Positions 19,222 to 26,433 of a stretch of DNA of 64,000 nt are shown here, piece after piece. The position numbers and the translations under genes are program-made. The stretch is from Bacteroidales bacterium UBA3754. GTDB lineage: Bacteria; Bacteroidota; Bacteroidia; Bacteroidales; UBA1715. Numbering within the stretch: the first letter of the stretch is position 1; each line of letters starts with the position of its first letter. The stretch spans positions 7,111 through 71,110 of the forward strand of contig DFGI01000051.1 of the NCBI GenBank assembly GCA_002371705.1, read 5' to 3'. The notes under the pieces are model-generated. The model saw only the letters and a list, made by a program, of their open reading frames with translations, searched no databases and had not been told where the DNA came from.

Positions 19222-20412
19222 ATGAGAAACTTGATTCTTTGTTGCACATTTTTGATTGCCACAGTGCAAGCATTTTCGCAAATCGAGGTGAAATTTTCGC
19301 CCGACAATTCGAAGGCAAAAATGTGTTACACCGAAGACGAAAACGGCATTGCTGTGAAAGAAACCAACGTGCGGTTCAAAAATTCATCGTCGTACGACGA
19401 CCCATGTTGGTACGTGTGGAACTTTGGCGATAGTTCCACCGATTCATTGTTGGTTTCCAAAACATTTTCAACCTACGTGGAACACACCTACAAAACCGAT
19501 GGTATCTACACGGTGAGCCTTATGATGATGGATTCTGTGGAGATTGCCAAAATAATAAAAAAAGGTAAACTGAAATCAGCTGAATTCATTTCGTCAACAG
19601 GCGACTCGGTTCTCCTTTCCCTCAAATATATCGACGAAGATTTAGCTGAATGTCAAGCAAATACAAAAATTCCATTTTTAAAATTCGGACAAAAAGTATC
19701 AAAAAATGCAATCGAGGTTTTCAGCCCTATCGCCAATGGTCCAAATTTCACCTACGAAATAGACGACCCAAGCTCCGAAACGAAAAAAACGGGATTGGAA
19801 TCGTTTGTATATATCCTTTCGGTGAACAAAAGCACGTTTACACCGCATAAAGACGACATCTGGAAATATTACTGGAGCATTTACGATGGTCCCACTAAAA
19901 TTAAAGATATTGCGCTCGACTCCACGGAATATCGCTTCACATTCCCGAAGGAAAATATAGATCCTGGCTATTCTGTAACATTGAAAATAGCGCTCGACAG
20001 CACTAAGTTCGAAGACGAGCAAGATATTGAATACTACGACCTTACGGGGTGTACCGCAAGTCAAACGATTAAAGTGAAGGTTTCCGATTATTTCTTCACC
20101 GACAGCACCCGCAACGAAAAGGACATTGACGACAGAAAACCTGCCATTCCAAATATTTTTACGCCCGGTGGCAACGATGAAAATGATGTGTTCTACTTCA
20201 ACACAAACGGAACCGATGAGTTTACAATTTGGATTTACAACAACAACGGAACGTTGGTGTATAAACAAGTTGCCAAAGCTATCTCGTGGACGGGCGACGA
20301 CAATTCTGGACATCAATGCCCGTCGGGAACATACTATTACGTGGTAAAATCTTCCAGCAGCGACAATCGTCACAACACCGCTGGATTCATCCAACTGTTC
20401 CGACAAAATTAG
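19222..20412 (+). CDS. T9SS type B sorting-domain surface protein with PKD-like fold
   Basis: A 396-residue secreted protein. Signal peptide MRNLILCCTFLIATVQAFSQ, a PKD-like segment (WYVWNFGDSS ... VEHTYKTDGIYTVSL), and a C-terminal gliding-motility/type B sorting domain (NIFTPGGNDENDVF ... WTGDDNSGHQCPSGTYYYVV). Type B cargo is exported by the type IX system and often attached by a dedicated partner. An ATG at 19204 is possible, but the promoter at 19170-19200 would place transcription start at about that point. Confidence 0.85.
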   Translation: MRNLILCCTFLIATVQAFSQIEVKFSPDNSKAKMCYTEDENGIAVKETNVRFKNSSSYDDPCWYVWNFGDSSTDSLLVSKTFSTYVEHTYKTDGIYTVSLMMMDSVEIAKIIKKGKLKSAEFISSTGDSVLLSLKYIDEDLAECQANTKIPFLKFGQKVSKNAIEVFSPIANGPNFTYEIDDPSSETKKTGLESFVYILSVNKSTFTPHKDDIWKYYWSIYDGPTKIKDIALDSTEYRFTFPKENIDPGYSVTLKIALDSTKFEDEQDIEYYDLTGCTASQTIKVKVSDYFFTDSTRNEKDIDDRKPAIPNIFTPGGNDENDVFYFNTNGTDEFTIWIYNNNGTLVYKQVAKAISWTGDDNSGHQCPSGTYYYVVKSSSSDNRHNTAGFIQLFRQN

Positions 20413-20421
20413 TGGTGCGTT

Positions 20422-21996
20422 ATGCAATCCCTATTCAAAAGTTATTCTCAGGCACTGTATGTCGCAATTCTTGCATTGTGCTCAGCCACAATCATTTGGG
20501 GTAATTTTCTCATTACGCTCGCAAGCATTTTGCTCATAAGTTTTTGGATTCTTAACGGGAACTACAAACAACACGTTTCCACACTACTCAGCAACAAAGC
20601 GGCTATTTGCTACCTCATTATCATTGCAATGATTTTACTTCGCTGCTTAGTGCAATTTCCACATCAGGCAGCTATTCGCGCATGTACCAAATATCTACCA
20701 TTTTTATTGTTCATCTTTACGCTTGGTAGTTATAAAGAATTGACTCACAAGCAATTCAAGACCATCATCCTCGTCTTTATCTGCTCTCTCGACATCAACA
20801 CAATTGTGTGTGTAGTGCAACAATTTTTCAACCAAACCGACACAAGTAATTTCAGGGCAGTAGGAAAATATATGTCGTACATTCGACTTTCGCTTTTCAC
20901 CGTGGTGGCTTGCGCCGCCTGTGCGCATTATCTTTTTTATGATAAAAACAGCGACGTTTCAAAAATCGAACGGATATTTCTTTGGGGGTCAGTTATTTGG
21001 CTCACATTTGTGGTCGTTTTTCTGAAAACACTGATGGGCTACATTATTTATGCGCTGCTGGCAACAATATTTGCCATTTCACAAATCAAACAAAATTATT
21101 CCTCCAAAGTCACCATCATAATTTTTGCAGTCTTCACCGCACTATTGCTGGCTGTCGGCGCTGTTCTGTATTCCGAGGCACGGTACTTTATTTTTTCCGA
21201 CACCATTAATCCCGAAACACTTGACACACACACGCAACGCGGCAATGCTTACACGCCCTATAAACAAGGCACTCAAGCCGAAAACGGGCATTGGGCGAAT
21301 GTATATGTCTGTCCGCAAGAATTGGATAGTTGCTGGCAAGCCCGAACAGGAATAGGCTCCATCTGGACTATCGGCAAGAATGGATTTCCGTATTTTCCAG
21401 TAATTTGCCGCTATATGGCATCGAAAAATCTTCGGAAAGATGCCGACGGATTTGCGCAACTAACCGATACTGACATAGAAAACATAAAAAACGGTTTCAC
21501 CAACTACCGCTTCACATCAAATTCCGACATTCGAAAACGTATATACGAAGCGTTTTGGGAAATCCACAGCTACCGCAACGGCGACAATCCCAATGGACAT
21601 TCCATCACACAACGGCTGCAATTTCTCGCAACTGCGAAAAAAGTTGCCGACACCTATCCGTGGATTGGCGCGGGAGCGTTTGCACAAACGGAAATGTTCA
21701 AATTCTACGAACGCGATAATATCCTCCAACAAACCAATTGGAACTTGCCCCACAATCAGTTTGTGATGATGCTCGTCACCACAGGATATCTTGGTCTTGC
21801 GATTTTTGTGCTGTGCTTCATAGGCATAGTCGTTTTCAGTCGTAAAAAATGGAATGCGCTCACTATCAGTTGGTTTGTGGCAACAATCGTTTCGTTTTTG
21901 AGCGAAGACACCATGAACACTCTCGCCGGCACTGCTTTCTGCGCTTTTCTTGGCGGAATTATACTATTTGCACAACCAAATATACAAAGCAAATAG
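20422..21996 (+). CDS. O-antigen ligase/polymerase-like membrane protein (WaaL/Wzy family)
   Basis: A 524-residue protein with about ten transmembrane helices and a long soluble loop (about 260-420). The loop end carries PHNQFVMMLVTTGYLG, the usual His-containing site of the Wzy_C/O-antigen ligase family. It probably joins or polymerises surface glycan on polyprenyl carriers at the periplasmic face. It starts 9 bases after the T9SS type B gene. Ligase and polymerase activity cannot be separated by sequence. Confidence 0.8.
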   Translation: MQSLFKSYSQALYVAILALCSATIIWGNFLITLASILLISFWILNGNYKQHVSTLLSNKAAICYLIIIAMILLRCLVQFPHQAAIRACTKYLPFLLFIFTLGSYKELTHKQFKTIILVFICSLDINTIVCVVQQFFNQTDTSNFRAVGKYMSYIRLSLFTVVACAACAHYLFYDKNSDVSKIERIFLWGSVIWLTFVVVFLKTLMGYIIYALLATIFAISQIKQNYSSKVTIIIFAVFTALLLAVGAVLYSEARYFIFSDTINPETLDTHTQRGNAYTPYKQGTQAENGHWANVYVCPQELDSCWQARTGIGSIWTIGKNGFPYFPVICRYMASKNLRKDADGFAQLTDTDIENIKNGFTNYRFTSNSDIRKRIYEAFWEIHSYRNGDNPNGHSITQRLQFLATAKKVADTYPWIGAGAFAQTEMFKFYERDNILQQTNWNLPHNQFVMMLVTTGYLGLAIFVLCFIGIVVFSRKKWNALTISWFVATIVSFLSEDTMNTLAGTAFCAFLGGIILFAQPNIQSK

Positions 21997-22018
21997 TACA
22001 TTTCGCAATGAATTTTGT

Positions 22019-22026
22019 TACCTTTG
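22019..22026 (+). promoter_or_regulatory. Housekeeping -7 box before the phospholipase-like gene
   Basis: TACCTTTG lies 6 bases before the ATG at 22033, predicting a nearly leaderless message. No good -33 element is seen at the normal distance. It supports ATG 22033 over an in-frame codon at 22015. Confidence 0.45.
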
Positions 22027-22032
22027 CATTCT

Positions 22033-22998
22033 ATGAAAAAATTTCTCGCCATAGTATGCTTTGTTGTCGCAACCACGACTGCGATTGCCCAAACCGACAC
22101 CTCATCGGTGTTCAAATGGGACGAAATCCTTCAATGGGATGAAATCACATGGGACGAGTCGCTGAATATGTTCTACGAGCCAGGCTACATCACCACGGGC
22201 GGCGGATTCGGAAACATTGAACCGCTCTTGTTCGAAGCGAACATTATTCCTTACTACAGAATTAGTTTCGATGCGGTAAAAAAATGGGCGTTCCTCATTT
22301 CGCCACAAGTTGTCCTGCGAATGTATAACGACTATTCCTATCCAGTGAAAACGCCCTCGTACGAGCCACGCATCATACTTGTGCACCAATCGTCGGAACA
22401 TACACGGGAATACCACGACTGGTTTCAGTACATTTCGTGGTTCCACCATTCCAACGGACAGGATGGCTATTTTTACACCGATTCCACCAATACGCATATA
22501 AACTACGAGAACGGCAGCTTCTCTACAAACTGGCTTGAAGCGGGCATTTTCGCATCGCGCGCCCACAGCAGCCGACAATACTATTCAAAACTTTCGGGAA
22601 GATACTGCTATCAACGCGACACTATGCTCAACGGACTCTACGGACGCTGGCGGCTGAATTTTGAAATAACATTCGACTGGAATATAGCAAAAACTTTGAG
22701 CAACCTCAACATTCCATCGTTCGACGGAAAGGAAACAATACTTTCGAACACCATAAAATTCGGACTCATCTGCGGTAACATCGAAGACTACGAATTTCTT
22801 GATTTCCAACGATGTATATTTGACTACACCATTTCGTTCAAACCCGGATTTTTGCAGGATGTGACCCTTTTTGCCCAATACTATTGGGGCGAAGACTACT
22901 ACAACATTTATTTCAACCGAATATTACGTGTATTCCGCGTTGGCATAGCCGCCCAAAGTAAATTCTTCGTGAAAAACAGTACGGTGAAGAAGAATTAA
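22033..22998 (+). CDS. Putative outer membrane phospholipase A-like barrel
   Basis: A 321-residue outer membrane protein with a signal peptide (1-20, TAIAQ end) and alternating beta-strand pattern. Residues 138-142 read HHSNG, which matches the H-x-S-N-G active site of outer membrane phospholipase A (His and Ser two apart), and an Asn lies 13 residues after the Ser, close to the third catalytic residue. If real, it would hydrolyse phospholipids in the outer leaflet. The rest of the family pattern is weak, so the assignment is tentative. Confidence 0.5.
   Translation: MKKFLAIVCFVVATTTAIAQTDTSSVFKWDEILQWDEITWDESLNMFYEPGYITTGGGFGNIEPLLFEANIIPYYRISFDAVKKWAFLISPQVVLRMYNDYSYPVKTPSYEPRIILVHQSSEHTREYHDWFQYISWFHHSNGQDGYFYTDSTNTHINYENGSFSTNWLEAGIFASRAHSSRQYYSKLSGRYCYQRDTMLNGLYGRWRLNFEITFDWNIAKTLSNLNIPSFDGKETILSNTIKFGLICGNIEDYEFLDFQRCIFDYTISFKPGFLQDVTLFAQYYWGEDYYNIYFNRILRVFRVGIAAQSKFFVKNSTVKKN
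22930..22970. repeat. 41-bp imperfect direct repeat, copy 1
   Basis: This stretch, inside the 3' end of the phospholipase-like gene, matches 23259-23299 at 38 of 41 bases. The second copy lies in non-coding debris 330 bases downstream, so one copy was likely duplicated or captured. Confidence 0.75.
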
Positions 22999-23049
22999 AT
23001 GGATTTCGTGCTCTATAAAGGCGTAAAAACTTCTGCTCATTGAACTTAT

Positions 23050-23200
23050 ATTTGTGGTGGAAATTTTGCACCGCACATAATTCACTTCTTCGATTTTCAG
23101 CATCATCGTTCAAGGTCAAAATTTTTGACCTTGAACATTCTTTAACTTCTTCGTCGGTAACTTGAAATCTAAAATCCTCGTCAAAGCGTTCTATATTGTT
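23050..23200 (-). pseudogene. ORF6N-domain relic
   Basis: On the minus strand a stretch with no start codon reads NIERFDEDFRFQVTDEEVKE, the core of the ORF6N DNA-binding domain found in phage antirepressor-like proteins. An in-frame TAG lies just upstream and the frame then runs into unrelated sequence. It is a fragment, not a working gene. The palindrome 23111-23133 falls within it. Confidence 0.65.
23111..23133. repeat. 23-bp perfect palindrome
   Basis: Two perfect 11-base arms (CAAGGTCAAAA and its complement) around one central T. It lies in the ORF6N relic. Confidence 0.8.
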
Positions 23201-23211
23201 CTAGACCAGTT

Positions 23212-23238
23212 AATTTGTCAGACAATGTCTGACAAATT
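23212..23238. repeat. 27-bp perfect palindrome
   Basis: Two perfect 13-base arms (AATTTGTCAGACA and its complement) around one central A. It lies between the ORF6N and RhuM relics. It could be a remnant of coding sequence, or a site for a dimeric protein. Confidence 0.8.
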
Positions 23239-23258
23239 TGGGGAGCTACGGATTTTGC

Positions 23259-23299
23259 GTATTCCGCATTGGCATAGCCACCCAAAGCAAATTCTTCGT
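23259..23299. repeat. 41-bp imperfect direct repeat, copy 2
   Basis: Copy of 22930-22970 with three differences, located at the broken end of the RhuM relic. Confidence 0.75.
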
Positions 23300-23535
23300 T
23301 ATTGTTTACCATCAGAAGCAGTTGTCAAATATTCTTTGACAACTGAATTTTCTCCTAATTCATTCTCTTTTAGTATATTAGAGATATGATAACTGATAGT
23401 TTGCTTAGAGGTAGCAAAAAGTTCCGCCATTTGCATTTGATTCAGCCAAATCTTGCCATCCTTGGCATACAATGCAACTGACGCTTTGCCGTCGATTGAG
23501 TTATAAATTATTATGTTACTTTCCGTGTTGGGCAT
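23299..23535 (-). pseudogene. Truncated RhuM-family protein
   Basis: A 78-residue piece matching the N-terminal third of RhuM/virulence-type proteins: DGKIWLNQMQMAELFATSKQ and then HISNILKENEL and SVVKEYLTTASDGK. Intact members have some 300 residues; here a stop follows directly after DGKQ and the sequence changes to the 41-bp repeat. The helix-turn-helix-like part is intact, so a short product is possible, but it reads as a decayed gene. Confidence 0.8.
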
Positions 23536-23537
23536 AA

Positions 23538-23627
23538 TTAGTATAGTAAAGAATTATATTTTTTTATTTCATCGTGCCATTGTTCTTTATATTCTGTTGT
23601 TTGCGATTCTGCCATGTCAATTTTCAT
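23538..23627 (-). pseudogene. AlbA_2/Schlafen-type regulator, N-terminal stub
   Basis: A 29-codon reading frame containing MAESQTTEYKEQWHDE, the well known opening of AlbA_2-domain (RecG-like/Schlafen) proteins. Normal members continue for several hundred residues; this one ends in NSLLY and a stop. The RhuM relic starts 2 bases downstream. A deletion probably joined the two. Confidence 0.65.
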
Positions 23628-23734
23628 AATCTGAACAAAAATATGATTTCTTTTTTATTCAGTCTGTAAGTTAGATGAGAATTTTGCGTTCTCTTCTGTT
23701 ACTTTCTGTCTTCAGCAACAGAATATTTGTTCCA

Positions 23735-23833
23735 TTTCTTTTTGTGGAAAAAGAAACGGAACCCAAAGAAAAGCCACCGAGCGGGGCCGTCTTGAACTTT
23801 TTGGTTACTTTTTCTTTCAAGAGAAAAAGTAAC
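23735..23833. repeat. Pair of intergenic hairpin repeats
   Basis: Two perfect hairpins: 23735-23743 with 23748-23756 (TTTCTTTTT, 4-base loop) and 23804-23815 with 23822-23833 (GTTACTTTTTCT, 6-base loop). The region between them reads AAAGAAAAGCCACCGAGCG. The whole resembles dispersed intergenic hairpin repeats of Bacteroidetes. The remainder of the gap 23628-23948 holds no gene. Confidence 0.6.
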
Positions 23834-23948
23834 AGAAAATTATTGAACTTTATTATTATGAATTTTGGAGCAATGGTTCAATGTAGGACAGGGAACTTGG
23901 CAAAAAACATCTTTTCCAAAAACTTTCTTCTTCTCTCTTGCTCCTTTC

Positions 23949-23979
23949 TTTGCAAATTCAACACAAATGCGTAATTTTG
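23949..23979 (+). promoter_or_regulatory. Housekeeping promoter of iorA
   Basis: TTTG (23949-23952), 19 bases, TAATTTTG (23972-23979), a full consensus match. An A/G-rich AAAGGA stretch sits 2 bases before the ATG at 24002, giving a leader of about 18 bases. Confidence 0.75.
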
Positions 23980-24001
23980 ACGCTCGAAAATTTAAAGGAA
24001 T

Positions 24002-25597
24002 ATGAAAGAATCATTACTGCTTGGGGCTGAAGCGGTTGCCCTCGGTGCTATTGACGCAGGAATTTCGGGCGTGTACGCATATCCGGGAACTCCTTCGACT
24101 GAAATAACTGAATTTATCCAGAAATCGAAAGATGCGCGCGAAAAGAACATCCGTTCTAAGTGGTGCTGCAACGAAAAAACGGCCTACGAAGCCGCTCTTG
24201 GTATGTCGTATGCGGGCAAACGTGCCATCATCTGTATGAAACACGTGGGACTGAACGCCTGCGCCGACCCGTTTATGAACTCGGCAATCACGGGCGTGAA
24301 CGGTGGCTTGGTGCTGGTTGTTGCCGACGACCCTTCGCAACATTCTTCTCAGAATGAGCAAGATAGCCGTTACTACGGTAAATTCGCGTTGCTTCCGCTT
24401 TTGGAACCGTCGAACCAACAGGAGGCATACGACTGCGTGCAGTTCGGCCTTGATTTTTCGGAAAAATTCAGACTTCCGGTGATTCTTCGTCTTACTACCC
24501 GTCTATCGCATTCGCGTTCCATTATTTCAAAACGTAAATTCCACGAACAAAATGCATTCAACCCGCAAGTTGAACGTCAGCGCTGGGTTACATTGCCTGC
24601 GTACGCAAAAAAAATGTACAAGGCATTGGTTGACTTACAACCTGCATTGACAACGGAATCGGAAAATTCTCCGTTCTTGAAAGTAGTTGAGGGAACGAGC
24701 AAGAAAGCAGTGATTGCCTGCGGATTGGCGTACAACTACGTGATGGAAATCCGTCAAAGCTATAACTTGGATTTTTCGGTATTGAAAATCTCGCAATATC
24801 CGTTGCCTAACAAGCAAATTGCCGAGTTCCTTGAAAAATACGACGACATTTTAATCGCCGAAGAGGGTTATCCTATTGTGGAAGAATATCTTCGCGGTTT
24901 TTCCGACAACAAGAAACTTCGTGGAAAGTTGGACGGTGCGCTCAACCGCACCGGCGAACTAAATCCCGATTTTATGGCAGTTGCTCTTGGCGTAAAATCA
25001 CAAGAAACGGCAAAAACGCCGGAACTTATGGTTGGCCGTCCGCCTGCACTCTGCAAGGGTTGTAGCCACCGCGACACATACGAGGCACTTAACAATGTTA
25101 TGGCAGATTACACTGAACGCCACGTTTTCGGCGACATTGGCTGCTACACGCTTGGAGCTTTGAAACCGTTCGAGGCAATTACCACGACACTCGACATGGG
25201 TGCGTCAATCACCATGGCCAAAGGTGCCGCCGATGCTGGTCTGCACCCATCGGTAGCCATTATCGGCGATTCCACGTTTACCCACTCTGGCATGCCTGGA
25301 TTGCTTGACGCAGTGAACGACAAATCAAAAATGGTTGTCATCATTTCCGACAACTCCACAACAGCTATGACTGGCGGTCAAGATTCGGCGGGAACGAGCC
25401 GTCTGCACCTCATCTGCGAAGGTTTGGGCGTTGAAAAAGAACACATCCGCGTGATGGTTCCTTTGAAGGCAAACCTTGAAAAAAATATGCAGATTCTGAA
25501 GGAAGAAATTGAATACGATGGCGTTTCCGTAATTCTTGCACAACGGGAATGCGTTCAAACAGCTATTCGAAATAAGAAGAAACAACAAGCTAAATAA
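24002..25597 (+). CDS. iorA: Indolepyruvate ferredoxin oxidoreductase alpha subunit, no C-terminal Fe-S domain
   Basis: A 531-residue thiamine diphosphate enzyme that oxidatively decarboxylates aryl-pyruvates from aromatic amino acids, passing electrons to ferredoxin. The pyrimidine-binding half starts GAEAVALGAIDAGISGVYAY; the diphosphate-binding half has CKGCSHRDTYEAL and GDSTFTHSG followed by the ISDNSTTAMTGG segment (about 420-460). The usual C-terminal 2x[4Fe-4S] ferredoxin domain is missing: the protein ends soon after QRECVQT. No iorB follows; the next genes are lipoproteins. Confidence 0.9.
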   Translation: MKESLLLGAEAVALGAIDAGISGVYAYPGTPSTEITEFIQKSKDAREKNIRSKWCCNEKTAYEAALGMSYAGKRAIICMKHVGLNACADPFMNSAITGVNGGLVLVVADDPSQHSSQNEQDSRYYGKFALLPLLEPSNQQEAYDCVQFGLDFSEKFRLPVILRLTTRLSHSRSIISKRKFHEQNAFNPQVERQRWVTLPAYAKKMYKALVDLQPALTTESENSPFLKVVEGTSKKAVIACGLAYNYVMEIRQSYNLDFSVLKISQYPLPNKQIAEFLEKYDDILIAEEGYPIVEEYLRGFSDNKKLRGKLDGALNRTGELNPDFMAVALGVKSQETAKTPELMVGRPPALCKGCSHRDTYEALNNVMADYTERHVFGDIGCYTLGALKPFEAITTTLDMGASITMAKGAADAGLHPSVAIIGDSTFTHSGMPGLLDAVNDKSKMVVIISDNSTTAMTGGQDSAGTSRLHLICEGLGVEKEHIRVMVPLKANLEKNMQILKEEIEYDGVSVILAQRECVQTAIRNKKKQQAK

Positions 25598-25626
25598 ACA
25601 TAAGAAACAAATAACTACCTTACAGT

Positions 25627-26346
25627 ATGAAACCGCATTTCATCACATTCATTGTGCTGTCTTGTATTGTAACATCATGTGCACAAACAAGATACATCGC
25701 ACAAGACGCGAATATTCCTGAAATCAACGATATTCTACTGTTTGAACCATACACTGAAATTGGATTGATTTCACACGGCGACGATATTGAACTCATTGAT
25801 TCTCTGGCAGAAACAGCAAAAAACAACCTCACATCATTTCTTTGCATTAATTCAAATATCACCCGTGTAACGGAATACGCGAACGACACATTGGCAAATC
25901 AATATTTGCTCAATTTCTTTAAACAAGTGGAGCGCACGCCGAAAAATACGCTCAACACGCTCCAAATTCCGACTGTATATGATTCAATTCTTACGGCAAA
26001 CAACAAACGATATGGCATGCTCGTATGTGCCTACGGATTTTCAAGGACAAAGCAAAACAGAATCTCACAAAATGCGAAAGCAATCGGAATAGGCGTTGCC
26101 ACAGCAATTCTAACGCTCGGGATGGGCTATGTTGCCATTTACCCCGAAAACTCGAAATCCCACATCGACATTGTAATTATTGATGCCGAAAACGACAATG
26201 TTATTTTCCAAAATATTTCCGACAGGGAATCCGAGCCGCTCGAGGATGTTAAGGTGTGCGACCAGCTCGCTGATATTTTTCGCGGTTTTGCCCCAAACGA
26301 GCAGACATTATTCCTACCCCGTAAAGTAGAAACATTTCAAGAATAG
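25627..26346 (+). CDS. Lipoprotein of unknown function
   Basis: A 239-residue predicted lipoprotein with signal MKPHFITFIVLSCIVTSC (lipobox Cys 18). The middle holds a hydrophobic, Gly-rich segment (AIGIGVATAILTLGMGYVA, about 157-175), which may be a membrane hairpin. The last part (HIDIVIIDAENDNVIFQN) is strand-like. No known family was recognised. It follows iorA by 29 bases with no promoter match, so it may be on the iorA message. Confidence 0.75.
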   Translation: MKPHFITFIVLSCIVTSCAQTRYIAQDANIPEINDILLFEPYTEIGLISHGDDIELIDSLAETAKNNLTSFLCINSNITRVTEYANDTLANQYLLNFFKQVERTPKNTLNTLQIPTVYDSILTANNKRYGMLVCAYGFSRTKQNRISQNAKAIGIGVATAILTLGMGYVAIYPENSKSHIDIVIIDAENDNVIFQNISDRESEPLEDVKVCDQLADIFRGFAPNEQTLFLPRKVETFQE

Positions 26347-26383
26347 ATTTCTTCGTAACACGAAAAAATAAACATTAATATTT

Positions 26384-26416
26384 TTTGTATCGTGTTAGCA
26401 TAATTTCATATATTTG
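26384..26416 (+). promoter_or_regulatory. Housekeeping promoter of the Bor-domain lipoprotein gene
   Basis: TTTG (26384-26387), 21 bases, TATATTTG (26409-26416). It lies 17 bases before the ATG at 26434 and overlaps little before the alternative ATG at 26425. Confidence 0.6.
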
Positions 26417-26433
26417 TGAAATAAATGTGCATT

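Noticed and set aside
19699..20427. Minus-strand open frame of 242 codons
   Set aside because: Antisense to the T9SS type B gene, which has a signal peptide, promoter and sorting domain.
23299..23535. Working toxin-antitoxin or antirepressor system
   Set aside because: All three regulator-like pieces are truncated by stops or lack starts.
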